Assembly: GCF_006517625.1 (NCBI RefSeq)
Contig: NZ_VHQI01000001.1
Span: 254,180-318,179, forward strand
DNA from: Mixta tenebrionis
GTDB lineage: Bacteria; Pseudomonadota; Gammaproteobacteria; Enterobacterales; Enterobacteriaceae
Reading direction: 5' to 3'
Length of the DNA: 64,000 bases
Both the position numbers and the translations under genes were made by a program. The stretch's first letter is position 1; each line of letters begins with the position of its first letter. The notes under the pieces are model-generated. The model was given only the letters and a program-made list of their open reading frames with translations, made no database searches and was not told the DNA's origin. Positions 57,322-64,000 of this stretch are shown here, one piece after another.

Positions 57322-57347
57322 GCGGAGCATCAGGCTCCGCTTGTTAT
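57322..57347 (+). terminator. Terminator of potCD
   Basis: GCGGAGC and GCTCCGC pair over 7 bp with a 5-nt loop, followed by TTGTTATT. Confidence 0.6.
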
Positions 57348-57439
57348 TACGCGGCGTTGAGGCAGCCCAGAACGCCGCTTTCTTTTATCCAGCGGCAACG
57401 CGCTACAGCATACAGGCGCAGCGCACGACAGCCGCCAGC

Positions 57440-57559
57440 CGCTGCGCATCTGCTGCGCCAGGTTCTGCCCCAGCGGCGCGCCGGGATGGCCTGAATTAGC
57501 CCGCTGCACCGCATCCATACTCAGCACGCAGCGCACTGGCGTTGCTGGTTATTGTTCAT
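57440..57559 (-). pseudogene. Transketolase (tkt) remnant
   Basis: An ATG at 57559 with GGAGGAG upstream follows talA by 17 bp, as tktB follows talA in E. coli. After about a dozen codons that frame stops. In another frame RCVLSMDAVQRANSGHPGAP, followed by LGQNLAQQM, is recognisable as transketolase N-terminal sequence (LSMDAVQKAxSGHPGAPMG in intact enzymes). The full gene needs about 2 kb, so it has suffered a frameshift and a large deletion. The LGQ part may come from the downstream GPLGQG box joined by the deletion. Confidence 0.78.
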
Positions 57560-57575
57560 CGCTCCTCCCAGGCGT

Positions 57576-58526
57576 TTACAGCAGCGTAGCCAGCTGTTTT
57601 TCCAGACGGATCTGGTCAGCGGCGAACAGGCGAATACCTTCCGCCAGCTTTTCTACCGCCATCGCATCCTGATGGTGCTGCCAGAGAAATTCCGCCTGCC
57701 CCAACGGGCTGGGGCGCGTCATTCTCACCCCTTCCGGCGCCAGCTGGCGCGTCAGCGGCGCATCGCAGGCCGCCAGCGCATCCAGCAATGCCGGAGAAAT
57801 GGTCAAACGGTCGCAGCCCGCCAGCGCCTGTACCTGTTCAATGCGCCGGAAGCTGGCGCCCATCACGATGGTGTCGTAGCCGTGACTTTTGTAATACTGG
57901 TAGATAGCGCGCACCGAACGCACGCCCGGATCGCTCTCCACGCTGTAGCTTTCCGCCGGCTGATGCTGTTGATACCAGTCATAGATGCGCCCGACAAAGG
58001 GCGAAATTAAAAACACGCCCGCTTCGGCGCAGGCGCGCGCCTGAGCAAATGAGAACAGCAGGGTCAGATTACAGTTGATGCCGCGCTGCTCCAGCTCCCC
58101 GGCGGCGCGTATCCCCTCCCAGGTAGCGGCCAGCTTAATCAGAATGCGCGACGGATCGATACCGTTTTCCTGATAGAGCTGAATTAACTTGCTGGCGTGC
58201 GCCACGCACATGCCGCGATCGAAAGCGTAGCGGGCATCCACCTCGGTAGAGATGCGGCCCGGAATATGGCGCAGCACCTCGGTGCCGATATCCACCGCTA
58301 CCCGATCGCAGGCGTTAAGGAGTTGGGTCTGCGCGCTGCCGCCCTGACGCCGCGCCTTCTCAATGGCGTTGGCGATCAGCGGCTGATACTGCGGCAGCTG
58401 CGCCGCCTTCAGCACCAGCGACGGATTAGTCGTGGCGTCCTGCGGCGCAAATTTTTTGATCGATTCAATATCGCCGCTGTCGGCGACCACCACGGTAAAG
58501 GCCTTAAGCGCCTCAAGCTGGTTCAT
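57576..58526 (-). CDS. talA: Transaldolase A
   Basis: The 316-aa pentose-phosphate enzyme transfers dihydroxyacetone units between sedoheptulose-7-P/glyceraldehyde-3-P and erythrose-4-P/fructose-6-P. The Schiff-base Lys131 is in [13 protein letters not shown], Asp17 in VADSGDIE, and [11 protein letters not shown] is typical. It lies 18 bp after the rpiB-like gene as the last intact gene of the minus-strand operon. Here it may handle erythrose-4-phosphate from C4 sugars. Confidence 0.95.
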   Translation of the reverse strand: MNQLEALKAFTVVVADSGDIESIKKFAPQDATTNPSLVLKAAQLPQYQPLIANAIEKARRQGGSAQTQLLNACDRVAVDIGTEVLRHIPGRISTEVDARYAFDRGMCVAHASKLIQLYQENGIDPSRILIKLAATWEGIRAAGELEQRGINCNLTLLFSFAQARACAEAGVFLISPFVGRIYDWYQQHQPAESYSVESDPGVRSVRAIYQYYKSHGYDTIVMGASFRRIEQVQALAGCDRLTISPALLDALAACDAPLTRQLAPEGVRMTRPSPLGQAEFLWQHHQDAMAVEKLAEGIRLFAADQIRLEKQLATLL

Positions 58527-58544
58527 AGTTGTTCCTCCCGCGCC

Positions 58545-59003
58545 TTACGCTTTGGCATGCTGATGTTCGTAGTAGCTGATGCGCTCCACCTTCGGCGCCG
58601 AGCCGCCGCCCTCATACTCCGCCTGAAGCCACGACTGGATAATGCTCTTACCCAGCTCCTGACCGATAACCCGCGCGCCGAGGGTAATAATCTGCGCGTT
58701 ATTGCTTTTGCGCGCCCGCTCGGCGGAAAAATTGTCATGGCACTGCGCGGCGCGAATGCCCGGCACCTTATTGGCGACGATGCTCATGCCAATGCCGGTG
58801 CCGCAGATTAAAATGCCGCGCTGATGCTCCCCACGCTTAATCGCCATCGCCACCTTATGCGCGACGTCGGGATAAAGCCCCGCCTCGCGATGCTTATCGC
58901 TGCTGTAATCCACCACCTCAATCCCCTGCTCCGTTAAATAACGCACGATGGCGTCACGAAAATCCCACGCGGCATCATCCGCGCCAATAGCGATTGACTT
59001 CAT
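58545..59003 (-). CDS. RpiB/LacAB-type sugar-phosphate isomerase (probable erythrulose-4-P isomerase)
   Basis: This 152-aa RpiB-family isomerase has catalytic Cys67 in ILICGTGIGMSI, and the phosphate-binding CHDNFSAERARKSNNAQ with its essential His. RpiB itself isomerises ribose-5-P. Next to a TPI-like isomerase and transaldolase, a role like DerI/EryI (D-erythrulose-4-P to D-erythrose-4-P) is more likely, but this is inference from context. The 72-bp gap to the PTS IIA gene is small enough for one operon. Confidence 0.88.
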   Translation of the reverse strand: MKSIAIGADDAAWDFRDAIVRYLTEQGIEVVDYSSDKHREAGLYPDVAHKVAMAIKRGEHQRGILICGTGIGMSIVANKVPGIRAAQCHDNFSAERARKSNNAQIITLGARVIGQELGKSIIQSWLQAEYEGGGSAPKVERISYYEHQHAKA

Positions 59004-59075
59004 GGCTGTCTCCTTTAATCAGAAAATAATAAAATTGCCGTGGTTAACAGCGCAGCACTCTTTATTGCCGCCCTG

Positions 59076-59444
59076 TCAGCCGTAAGAAAAAACAATACGA
59101 TCCCCCACGCTGATTAGCGGCGGCGGCGCGCCGCTGACATGAACGGCGCCGGGTAATTCAGCCTGTTGGGCGCCGTCAAAGCTCAGCGTAATATGTCCCA
59201 GCTGCGCCAGGTTTTTATTCGCCGCCTCGCCAACCGCAGTTATTGCATAAACGCGCTGGTTAATGCGCATTTTCTGCCCCGGCTGAATCAGCTCGTTTAA
59301 TTCACCCGGGCGATGGAGCGCGCAATAGAAAGCAATATCCGCCGGCGCCGGTTCGGCAAACAGGATGAGTTTATTTTCCTGCAGATAGTCCCGCACAAAT
59401 TCCCCTACCGCTCGCACCTCCAGCTGATAAATTAACGCGGCCAT
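59076..59444 (-). CDS. PTS glucitol/sorbitol-type IIA protein (SrlB-like)
   Basis: This 122-aa homologue of E. coli SrlB shares EPAPADIAFYCALHRPGEL (SrlB GAPADLEEYCFIH), YAITAVGEAANKNLAQLGH and the FDGAQQAELPGAVHVSG block. His44 aligns with a conserved SrlB histidine and is the likely phosphorylation site. It would take phosphate from HPr and pass it to a IIB domain. It is 1 bp from the KdgT-like permease gene. No IIC component is visible in the window. Confidence 0.88.
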   Translation of the reverse strand: MAALIYQLEVRAVGEFVRDYLQENKLILFAEPAPADIAFYCALHRPGELNELIQPGQKMRINQRVYAITAVGEAANKNLAQLGHITLSFDGAQQAELPGAVHVSGAPPPLISVGDRIVFSYG

Positions 59445-59445
59445 G

Positions 59446-60468
59446 CTATTTATTTCCTTTGGTAACCTGCGAAGAGAGCGCGATATTTTCCTCTCCTTTA
59501 GCCGCAGCCGCCGCTGTTTCGCTGACGGGCGCGTGGCGTTTTAAGCGTTTATCAAACCACGCCACCATTACCGGCGCGGTAATCATGGTAATAATGCTGG
59601 CGGTGGCCAGCTGGGCGGTGGCTGCATCGACAAATACCGCCAGCGACGGATCGGCCTGCGCCACCATTGCCGGGGTGAGCGCCGAGCTGGCGGCGGTGGT
59701 GCCAAGCGCCGCACCCAGCGCGGTTTTCTTCTTCAGGAAGAAGTTGTACAGAAAGTAAAACAGAATGCCCGTCACGGCGGAGATCAGGCCGAGCAGAATG
59801 CCGGAAAGCCCGGCGGTAAAGACCGTGGTGATGCTGGAGTTAGCGCCGATAGCAAACGACATAATAATAATGATGAGCGGCTGGGCGGCGGCGCAGAGCT
59901 GCTTAAACTTCTCGTCAAGGTTGCCCCACAGCATGCCGATCAGCAACGGAATCAGCATCGACAGCAGCGCGGCGAAGGGAATATTCGCCAGCCCGCTGAC
60001 GCCCAGCACCATCATGGTAACAAAGGGACCATCCTTGATGCAGAACACCGAGATCGCGCCGGCGTCGCTGGCGTCGCCGTAGTTGCTGCACAGCGCGATA
60101 TAGAGCGAGCTGTTAGAGCTGGTTAAGCAGGCCACCAGCGCCAGCATCGAAATACCGAGGAAACCCGCCGGGCCAAACAGCGCTCCCGCTCCCCATACGG
60201 CGATCGCGCCCGCCAGACATTTAAGTATTAATAACACCGCGCCCTTATATAATGGCAGCCCCGCCTGGCGTATATTAATTGAAGCGCCGCAAATTAGCAG
60301 AAATATCCCCATCATCGCGCTGGATCCGGACTTAAATAGCGCGGTGGTTGGCCCGCCGATATTTAACGCTTCGGGCGCGAAGCTGTTAATTAGTATCGCC
60401 GCCAGCAACGGGATAATAATCAAACCGCCGGGTACTTTATTCATTTTCTCAAAAATATTTATTTTCAT
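59446..60468 (-). CDS. KdgT-family permease (2-keto-3-deoxygluconate type)
   Basis: This 340-aa inner-membrane secondary transporter has about ten hydrophobic segments. It matches KdgT proteins: KMNKVPGGLIIIPLLAA at the start, ALVACLTSSNSSLYIAL, and ALGTTAASSALTPAMVA. KdgT is a proton symporter for 2-keto-3-deoxygluconate; relatives next to acid-sugar kinase and PdxA2 genes are thought to carry C4 sugar acids. The ATG at 60468 is chosen; a GTG four codons upstream is possible. It is followed immediately by the PTS IIA gene. Confidence 0.9.
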   Translation of the reverse strand: MKINIFEKMNKVPGGLIIIPLLAAILINSFAPEALNIGGPTTALFKSGSSAMMGIFLLICGASINIRQAGLPLYKGAVLLILKCLAGAIAVWGAGALFGPAGFLGISMLALVACLTSSNSSLYIALCSNYGDASDAGAISVFCIKDGPFVTMMVLGVSGLANIPFAALLSMLIPLLIGMLWGNLDEKFKQLCAAAQPLIIIIMSFAIGANSSITTVFTAGLSGILLGLISAVTGILFYFLYNFFLKKKTALGAALGTTAASSALTPAMVAQADPSLAVFVDAATAQLATASIITMITAPVMVAWFDKRLKRHAPVSETAAAAAKGEENIALSSQVTKGNK

Positions 60469-60607
60469 GATATAACTCACTTAATTAACCGGAAAGAGAG
60501 TGAGTAACGGCGAAATAAACCACCCGTACGACTATTACGCCGTCAGTCTGGTATTGATAAGTAATTAGCTATAATTTATTATTGGCAGCAGGCTACAGAA
60601 ATAAAAA

Positions 60608-62320
60608 TCACTGCGCTTCCTGATAAATATGCGCAATGATAGTTTCGATAATATCCTCCGGGCCGGTTAGTCCGCCTTTTCCTACGCAAACCAGTCCGGC
60701 CCATGGCCCGCCGATAATTCTGACCATATCGGTTTGCGGAATAACATAGTCAATCATTTCAATACCGGTAGCGCCCAGCGCTTTCAGCACGTTGACCATG
60801 GTATCGCCGCCGGTCATATAGAGCCCTTTAATTTCCGCCGCAGCGCAGTGCAATACTTCACGCACGATCGCTCCCAGCCCGCTGTTGATGTTTTCCGCCG
60901 CCTGCCCGTGCGCCAGGCCAAAGCGCGCTTCCTCCTGATGCAGATTCAGCAGCCGCCCGGTCAGGGCCGATTCAAACACCAACAGCGCGTTTTTATGCTG
61001 CGGCACGCACAGCTTCGCCTGACGCACTACCCGATTTACCTCGATCTCCGCCGCATTCTGCCGATCGACCAGCAGTTCGGCATCTACCGGGATATGACAA
61101 ATATTGGCGTGACTATCGATAAGGTAGCGCAGCTGTTTTTTCGTTACCGCCGTGGCGCTGCCGGCCACGATAACGATCGAACCTGAGGCTTTTTCCGGCA
61201 GCGCCGTCGGCAGCGAGCGCCGTGGCTCATGCATTAATCCACGCCGCGCCGCCAGCCGTTCGGTAAACGGCCCAGGGTCCACCGCCAGTACGTTCCAGCC
61301 CAGCGCCACTACCGCGCCGGCAATGGCATCCACATCCTCGATAGCGATGGCGTCCAGCACAATCACCCGCACGCCGCGCTGCTGCTGCGCCAGCAGATCC
61401 GCTTCGATCTGCGGTTTTCCCTTCATTACCGAAGAGAGGGCGATATGTCCCACCTGGTGCTGCGTCTGTTCCGCCAGCAGCCCCGGCACCCAGGACTCGG
61501 TTACCGGCGTGCGCACGTCGCGCGCCACGTCGGTACAGGAGAGCGCTACCGAATCGATAACCGAATAGCCGCCAACCAGAATGCGTCTGGACTGCGGCAT
61601 CGCGGGCACCACCAGCGCGATCGTTTCCCCCGGCAGCCGCGCCAGCATGGCATCGATCTCATAACCGATCCCGCCGCGCAGCGTGGTATCGATGCGCTTG
61701 GTAAAATAGCGAGCGCCGCGCGCCTGCAGCGCCGCTACCGCCGCCCCTACCCGCTGCTGCGCCTCCGCCTTCGGTAATGCCCGACTGTCGCTGCTGATCA
61801 CCATCGCCGGATAGTCGGCATCGCTGTGCGCAAAGGAATCGGTATCAAAAAAAGCGGCGCTTTTCAGGCCGCTGCGCGCCAGCAGTACGCCAACGGTGGT
61901 CGCGCCGGTTAAATCATCCGCCACAATGCCGAGCAGCCCGCCTTCCCCGCGCGGCCAGACGGCTTCGATACTGGCGGGCGTTACGCCGGACACGTAGATC
62001 TCTTCATGGATATAGTCCGCCAGCGGCCCGCTTTTACCGGTAGGATGCAGGTTAATGGTGGGAATGCCCCGTTTCGGATAGAGCCCGCAGCGCAGGGTGC
62101 CGCCGCAGTCGATCACCATCAGGCCGATCTCCTCCTCCGGCGGCTCGCCGTTTTTAAACACGTCCAGCGCGGGCCAGCCGGTCAGCTCGCACAGGCGTTC
62201 AACAACCGAAGGGCAGATGCCCCCGGTGATATAGGCGATTTTTTTCCCTGGCGTTACGGCAATTTTTAACGGGCCGCCCCAGCCTTTACTGCCCCTGCTG
62301 ATTAACAGATATTTTTCCAT
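60608..62320 (-). CDS. Fusion: PTS glucitol-type IIB domain + DUF1537 acid-sugar kinase
   Basis: The 570-aa product has two parts. Residues 1-115 match the N-terminal IIB domain of E. coli SrlE ([48 protein letters not shown]), with candidate phospho-Cys72 and Cys78. From about residue 129 a complete four-carbon acid-sugar kinase follows: [16 protein letters not shown] at its N-terminus, [15 protein letters not shown], and the C-terminal nucleotide site [14 protein letters not shown] ... GGPWAG. The kinase would 4-phosphorylate D-threonate or D-erythronate. The ATG at 62320 has AGGA 8 nt upstream. pdxA2 ends 28 bp before it. No frameshift is present, so this is a true fusion. Confidence 0.9.
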   Translation of the reverse strand: MEKYLLISRGSKGWGGPLKIAVTPGKKIAYITGGICPSVVERLCELTGWPALDVFKNGEPPEEEIGLMVIDCGGTLRCGLYPKRGIPTINLHPTGKSGPLADYIHEEIYVSGVTPASIEAVWPRGEGGLLGIVADDLTGATTVGVLLARSGLKSAAFFDTDSFAHSDADYPAMVISSDSRALPKAEAQQRVGAAVAALQARGARYFTKRIDTTLRGGIGYEIDAMLARLPGETIALVVPAMPQSRRILVGGYSVIDSVALSCTDVARDVRTPVTESWVPGLLAEQTQHQVGHIALSSVMKGKPQIEADLLAQQQRGVRVIVLDAIAIEDVDAIAGAVVALGWNVLAVDPGPFTERLAARRGLMHEPRRSLPTALPEKASGSIVIVAGSATAVTKKQLRYLIDSHANICHIPVDAELLVDRQNAAEIEVNRVVRQAKLCVPQHKNALLVFESALTGRLLNLHQEEARFGLAHGQAAENINSGLGAIVREVLHCAAAEIKGLYMTGGDTMVNVLKALGATGIEMIDYVIPQTDMVRIIGGPWAGLVCVGKGGLTGPEDIIETIIAHIYQEAQ

Positions 62321-62348
62321 CTCTCGCTTCCTCTTTGCAGCCAACGTC

Positions 62349-63362
62349 TCAGGCCTGGCCGTGCTTCATCTTCCAGTAGCGCGCGGCTACCAGCGTCGAT
62401 TCCAGCATGCTGACCGTGCCCGCCTTGCCGGTGCCGGCAATATCAAACGCGGTGCCGTGATCCACTGAACTGCGCATAAACGGCAGGCCGAAGGTAATGG
62501 TGACGGAGCGTTCAAAATCGAGCGTTTTACAGGCGATATGCCCCTGATCGTGATAAAGCGAGAGGATGGCGTCGTAGTTGCCCAGTTTGCCAAGGTGGAA
62601 TACCGAATCCGCCGGCACCGGGCCGACGGCGTTGATGCCCATCTCCTGCGCGGCTTTGACCGCCGGAATCAGGTTATCCGCCTCTTCATGACCAAACAGA
62701 CCGTTGTCGGAGCCATGCGGATTTAGCGCCGCTACCGCAATACGCGGCCGGGCAATATTCAGCGCGGTAAATTCATGGTGGATCTGCTGGATGCAGGCCA
62801 GCACGCGCTCTTTACTGGCGTAATCGCAGGCCGCTTTCAGCGCCATATGGCGGCTGACAAAAAAGACGCGCAGGTTATGTACGTGGAACATGGTCAACCC
62901 ATAATCGGAATGGGTTTCCACCTGATAGATTTCGGTATGCCCCGGCAGCTTGCAGCCTGCCAGCTTGATCGCCTCTTTATGTATCGGCGCGGTAGATACC
63001 ACGTCGATATCCCCTGCCAGCCCCAGCTCGATCGATTTCATAACGTAATCAAGCGACATCTTGCCCGCCAGCGGCTGCACTTTGCCCCAGACGATGCTGT
63101 CGCAGTCATACTGCTGCGGCTCCAGCACATCGATGGCGCCCCAGCTAAAGCGCGCCTGGCTGGGATGAGTAATGTTATGGATGGGAAAATGACAGCCCTG
63201 AATTTTCATTGCCCGCTCAATAATCGCTACGGAACCGATCACGAAAGGACGGCATTCCTGATAAACGCTTTTTTCCATCAGGGTGGCGACGACGATCTCC
63301 GGGCCGATGCCGGCCGGATCGCCCAGGGTCAGTGCGACTACAGGTTTTTTCTCATGCGCCAT
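62349..63362 (-). CDS. pdxA2: PdxA2-type 4-phospho-threonate/erythronate dehydrogenase
   Basis: This 337-aa PdxA-family oxidative decarboxylase begins [17 protein letters not shown]. The metal His residues are in [20 protein letters not shown] and [13 protein letters not shown]. Together with a DUF1537 kinase it fits the PdxA2 branch, which turns 4-phospho-D-threonate/erythronate into DHAP and CO2 rather than acting in vitamin B6 synthesis. The ATG at 63362 has GGGAGAAG just upstream; the ATG at 63395 lies inside operator-like repeats and is unlikely. First gene of the minus-strand operon. Confidence 0.92.
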   Translation of the reverse strand: MAHEKKPVVALTLGDPAGIGPEIVVATLMEKSVYQECRPFVIGSVAIIERAMKIQGCHFPIHNITHPSQARFSWGAIDVLEPQQYDCDSIVWGKVQPLAGKMSLDYVMKSIELGLAGDIDVVSTAPIHKEAIKLAGCKLPGHTEIYQVETHSDYGLTMFHVHNLRVFFVSRHMALKAACDYASKERVLACIQQIHHEFTALNIARPRIAVAALNPHGSDNGLFGHEEADNLIPAVKAAQEMGINAVGPVPADSVFHLGKLGNYDAILSLYHDQGHIACKTLDFERSVTITFGLPFMRSSVDHGTAFDIAGTGKAGTVSMLESTLVAARYWKMKHGQA

Positions 63363-63387
63363 ATCTTCTCCCTCACAATAGTTAATT

Positions 63388-63538
63388 ATGTTCATATGTT
63401 CACTTACTTAACATGTGATCAAAAACATATCCGATGAATACCCTGTTTATAGTGACTGATATCACATTTAAAATTTTCACAGCGCTTTCGTGTTAATTTT
63501 GTGATCTAACATATGTTCAATAATAAATAATATGTTCA
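63388..63538. promoter_or_regulatory. Divergent operator region with ATGTTCA repeats
   Basis: ATGTTCA occurs four times in the same orientation: 63388-63394, 63396-63402, 63513-63519 and 63532-63538. The third is part of a perfect palindrome AACATATGTT (63508-63517). One pair lies near each divergent gene. Such heptamer repeats suit a DeoR- or GntR-type repressor, which is not in the window. Confidence 0.55.
63451..63466. promoter_or_regulatory. Near-consensus CRP site
   Basis: AGTGA-CTGATA-TCACA matches TGTGA-N6-TCACA at 9 of 10 positions. It lies centrally between the divergent pdxA2-like operon and the TPI-like gene, consistent with catabolite control of both. Confidence 0.7.
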
Positions 63539-63602
63539 CAGCACAAAGGCGGTGATAAAAGCATTGCCTGACAGGCTGAATTTTTTGCAAAGGAGCAGAG
63601 CA

Positions 63603-64000
63603 ATGAAAAAAGTGTGGGTAGGCACCAGCTGGAAGATGAATAAACCGCTATCGGAAGCGCAGGCCTGGTGCGAAGCGCTGGCGTACCTGCTGCCGCCGGT
63701 GCTGCATGAGGCAGTGCAGCCCTTTGTGATCCCGCCTTTTACCGCCATTCAGCCGGTTACCCGCTGGCTGGCGGAGCAGCAGCTGCCCTGCCTGACCGGC
63801 GGGCAAAATATGCATGAAGCGGAAAGCGGCGCCTGGACCGGCGAGATTTCCGCCAGCATGCTGCTGGAGGCAGGAGCCTCGCTGGTTGAGCTGGGCCATT
63901 CCGAACGGCGGGCCAGCTTTAATGAGAGCGACGGCGCCATCAACCGCAAAGTTCATACAGCCCTGCGGCACGGCCTGCGCCCGCTGATCTGTATCGGCGA
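63603..64000 (+). CDS. Triose-phosphate-isomerase-like (probable erythrulose-1-P isomerase), 5' part
   Basis: The frame is open to the window edge, so only the first about 132 codons are present. The product begins MKKVWVGTSWKMNKPLSEA. The TPI lysine (Lys11) and catalytic His99 (LVELGHSERR) are visible. The SWKMNK opening differs from housekeeping TpiA (NWKLNG) and is like LerI/EryH, which isomerise L-erythrulose-1-P to D-erythrulose-4-P. AAGGAG lies upstream of the ATG. It is divergent from the pdxA2-like operon and shares its control region. Confidence 0.85.
   Translation, partial: MKKVWVGTSWKMNKPLSEAQAWCEALAYLLPPVLHEAVQPFVIPPFTAIQPVTRWLAEQQLPCLTGGQNMHEAESGAWTGEISASMLLEAGASLVELGHSERRASFNESDGAINRKVHTALRHGLRPLICIG

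Overview
The window is chromosomal DNA from an enterobacterium. The block icd-rluE-nudJ-mnmA-hflD-purB-phoP-phoQ-roxA-pepT-potA-potB (about 41.0-53.7 kb) has the E. coli/Salmonella gene order. The accessory genes around it (serralysin-like protease, Mn-catalase, spermidine-dehydrogenase-like flavoprotein with a multihaem cytochrome) suggest the Pantoea/Mixta/Erwinia side of the order. That family-level placement is inferred from gene content, not from a search.

Layout. 0-13.3 kb: the 3' end of a Zn alcohol dehydrogenase, kbp, an RTX metalloprotease with many extra repeats, a YceI-like protein, glutamate dehydrogenase, a CycA-like permease, ahr, a thioredoxin-fold protein and mqo. 13.3-17.3 kb: small regulators and small proteins (an XRE-type regulator, ybiI, a 50-aa YmcF-like zinc ribbon with a probable ATT start, two paralogous Cys-rich proteins, an AriR-like connector), with an octamer repeat tract and a hairpin-rich non-coding stretch. 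17.3-31.3 kb: Mn-catalase, the flavoprotein/cytochrome pair, a 1212-aa autotransporter, azlCD with an Lrp-type regulator, a diguanylate cyclase and an amino-acid transporter. 31.5-41 kb: a tRNA-Gly-like gene with a damaged anticodon loop, a second small zinc ribbon, a 42-aa lipoprotein, a microcin-like peptide gene, a DUF3313-like lipoprotein, AT-rich envelope-modification genes, a GlxA-type regulator, an MBL hydrolase, and a phage-integrase remnant facing icd.

41-57.3 kb is the conserved core, with one notable change: a mig-14 homologue with its own flanking DNA and a terminator-like hairpin sits between potB and potC, splitting potABCD. phoP has a well-placed PhoP box. A direct repeat resembling a PhoP box lies upstream of mig-14.

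57.3-64 kb holds the most interesting system, a probable four-carbon sugar/sugar-acid catabolic locus. On the minus strand, in order, are pdxA2-like, a fusion of a PTS glucitol-type IIB domain to a DUF1537 acid-sugar kinase, a KdgT-like permease, a PTS glucitol-type IIA, an RpiB-like isomerase, talA and a broken transketolase remnant. Divergent from these is a TPI-like isomerase that runs off the window. The shared intergenic region carries a near-consensus CRP site and repeated ATGTTCA elements. The kinase plus PdxA2 would give DHAP from threonate/erythronate. The TPI-like and RpiB-like isomerases would give erythrose-4-phosphate from erythrulose phosphates, which TalA can use. What the PTS IIA and IIB parts do without a visible IIC is unknown.
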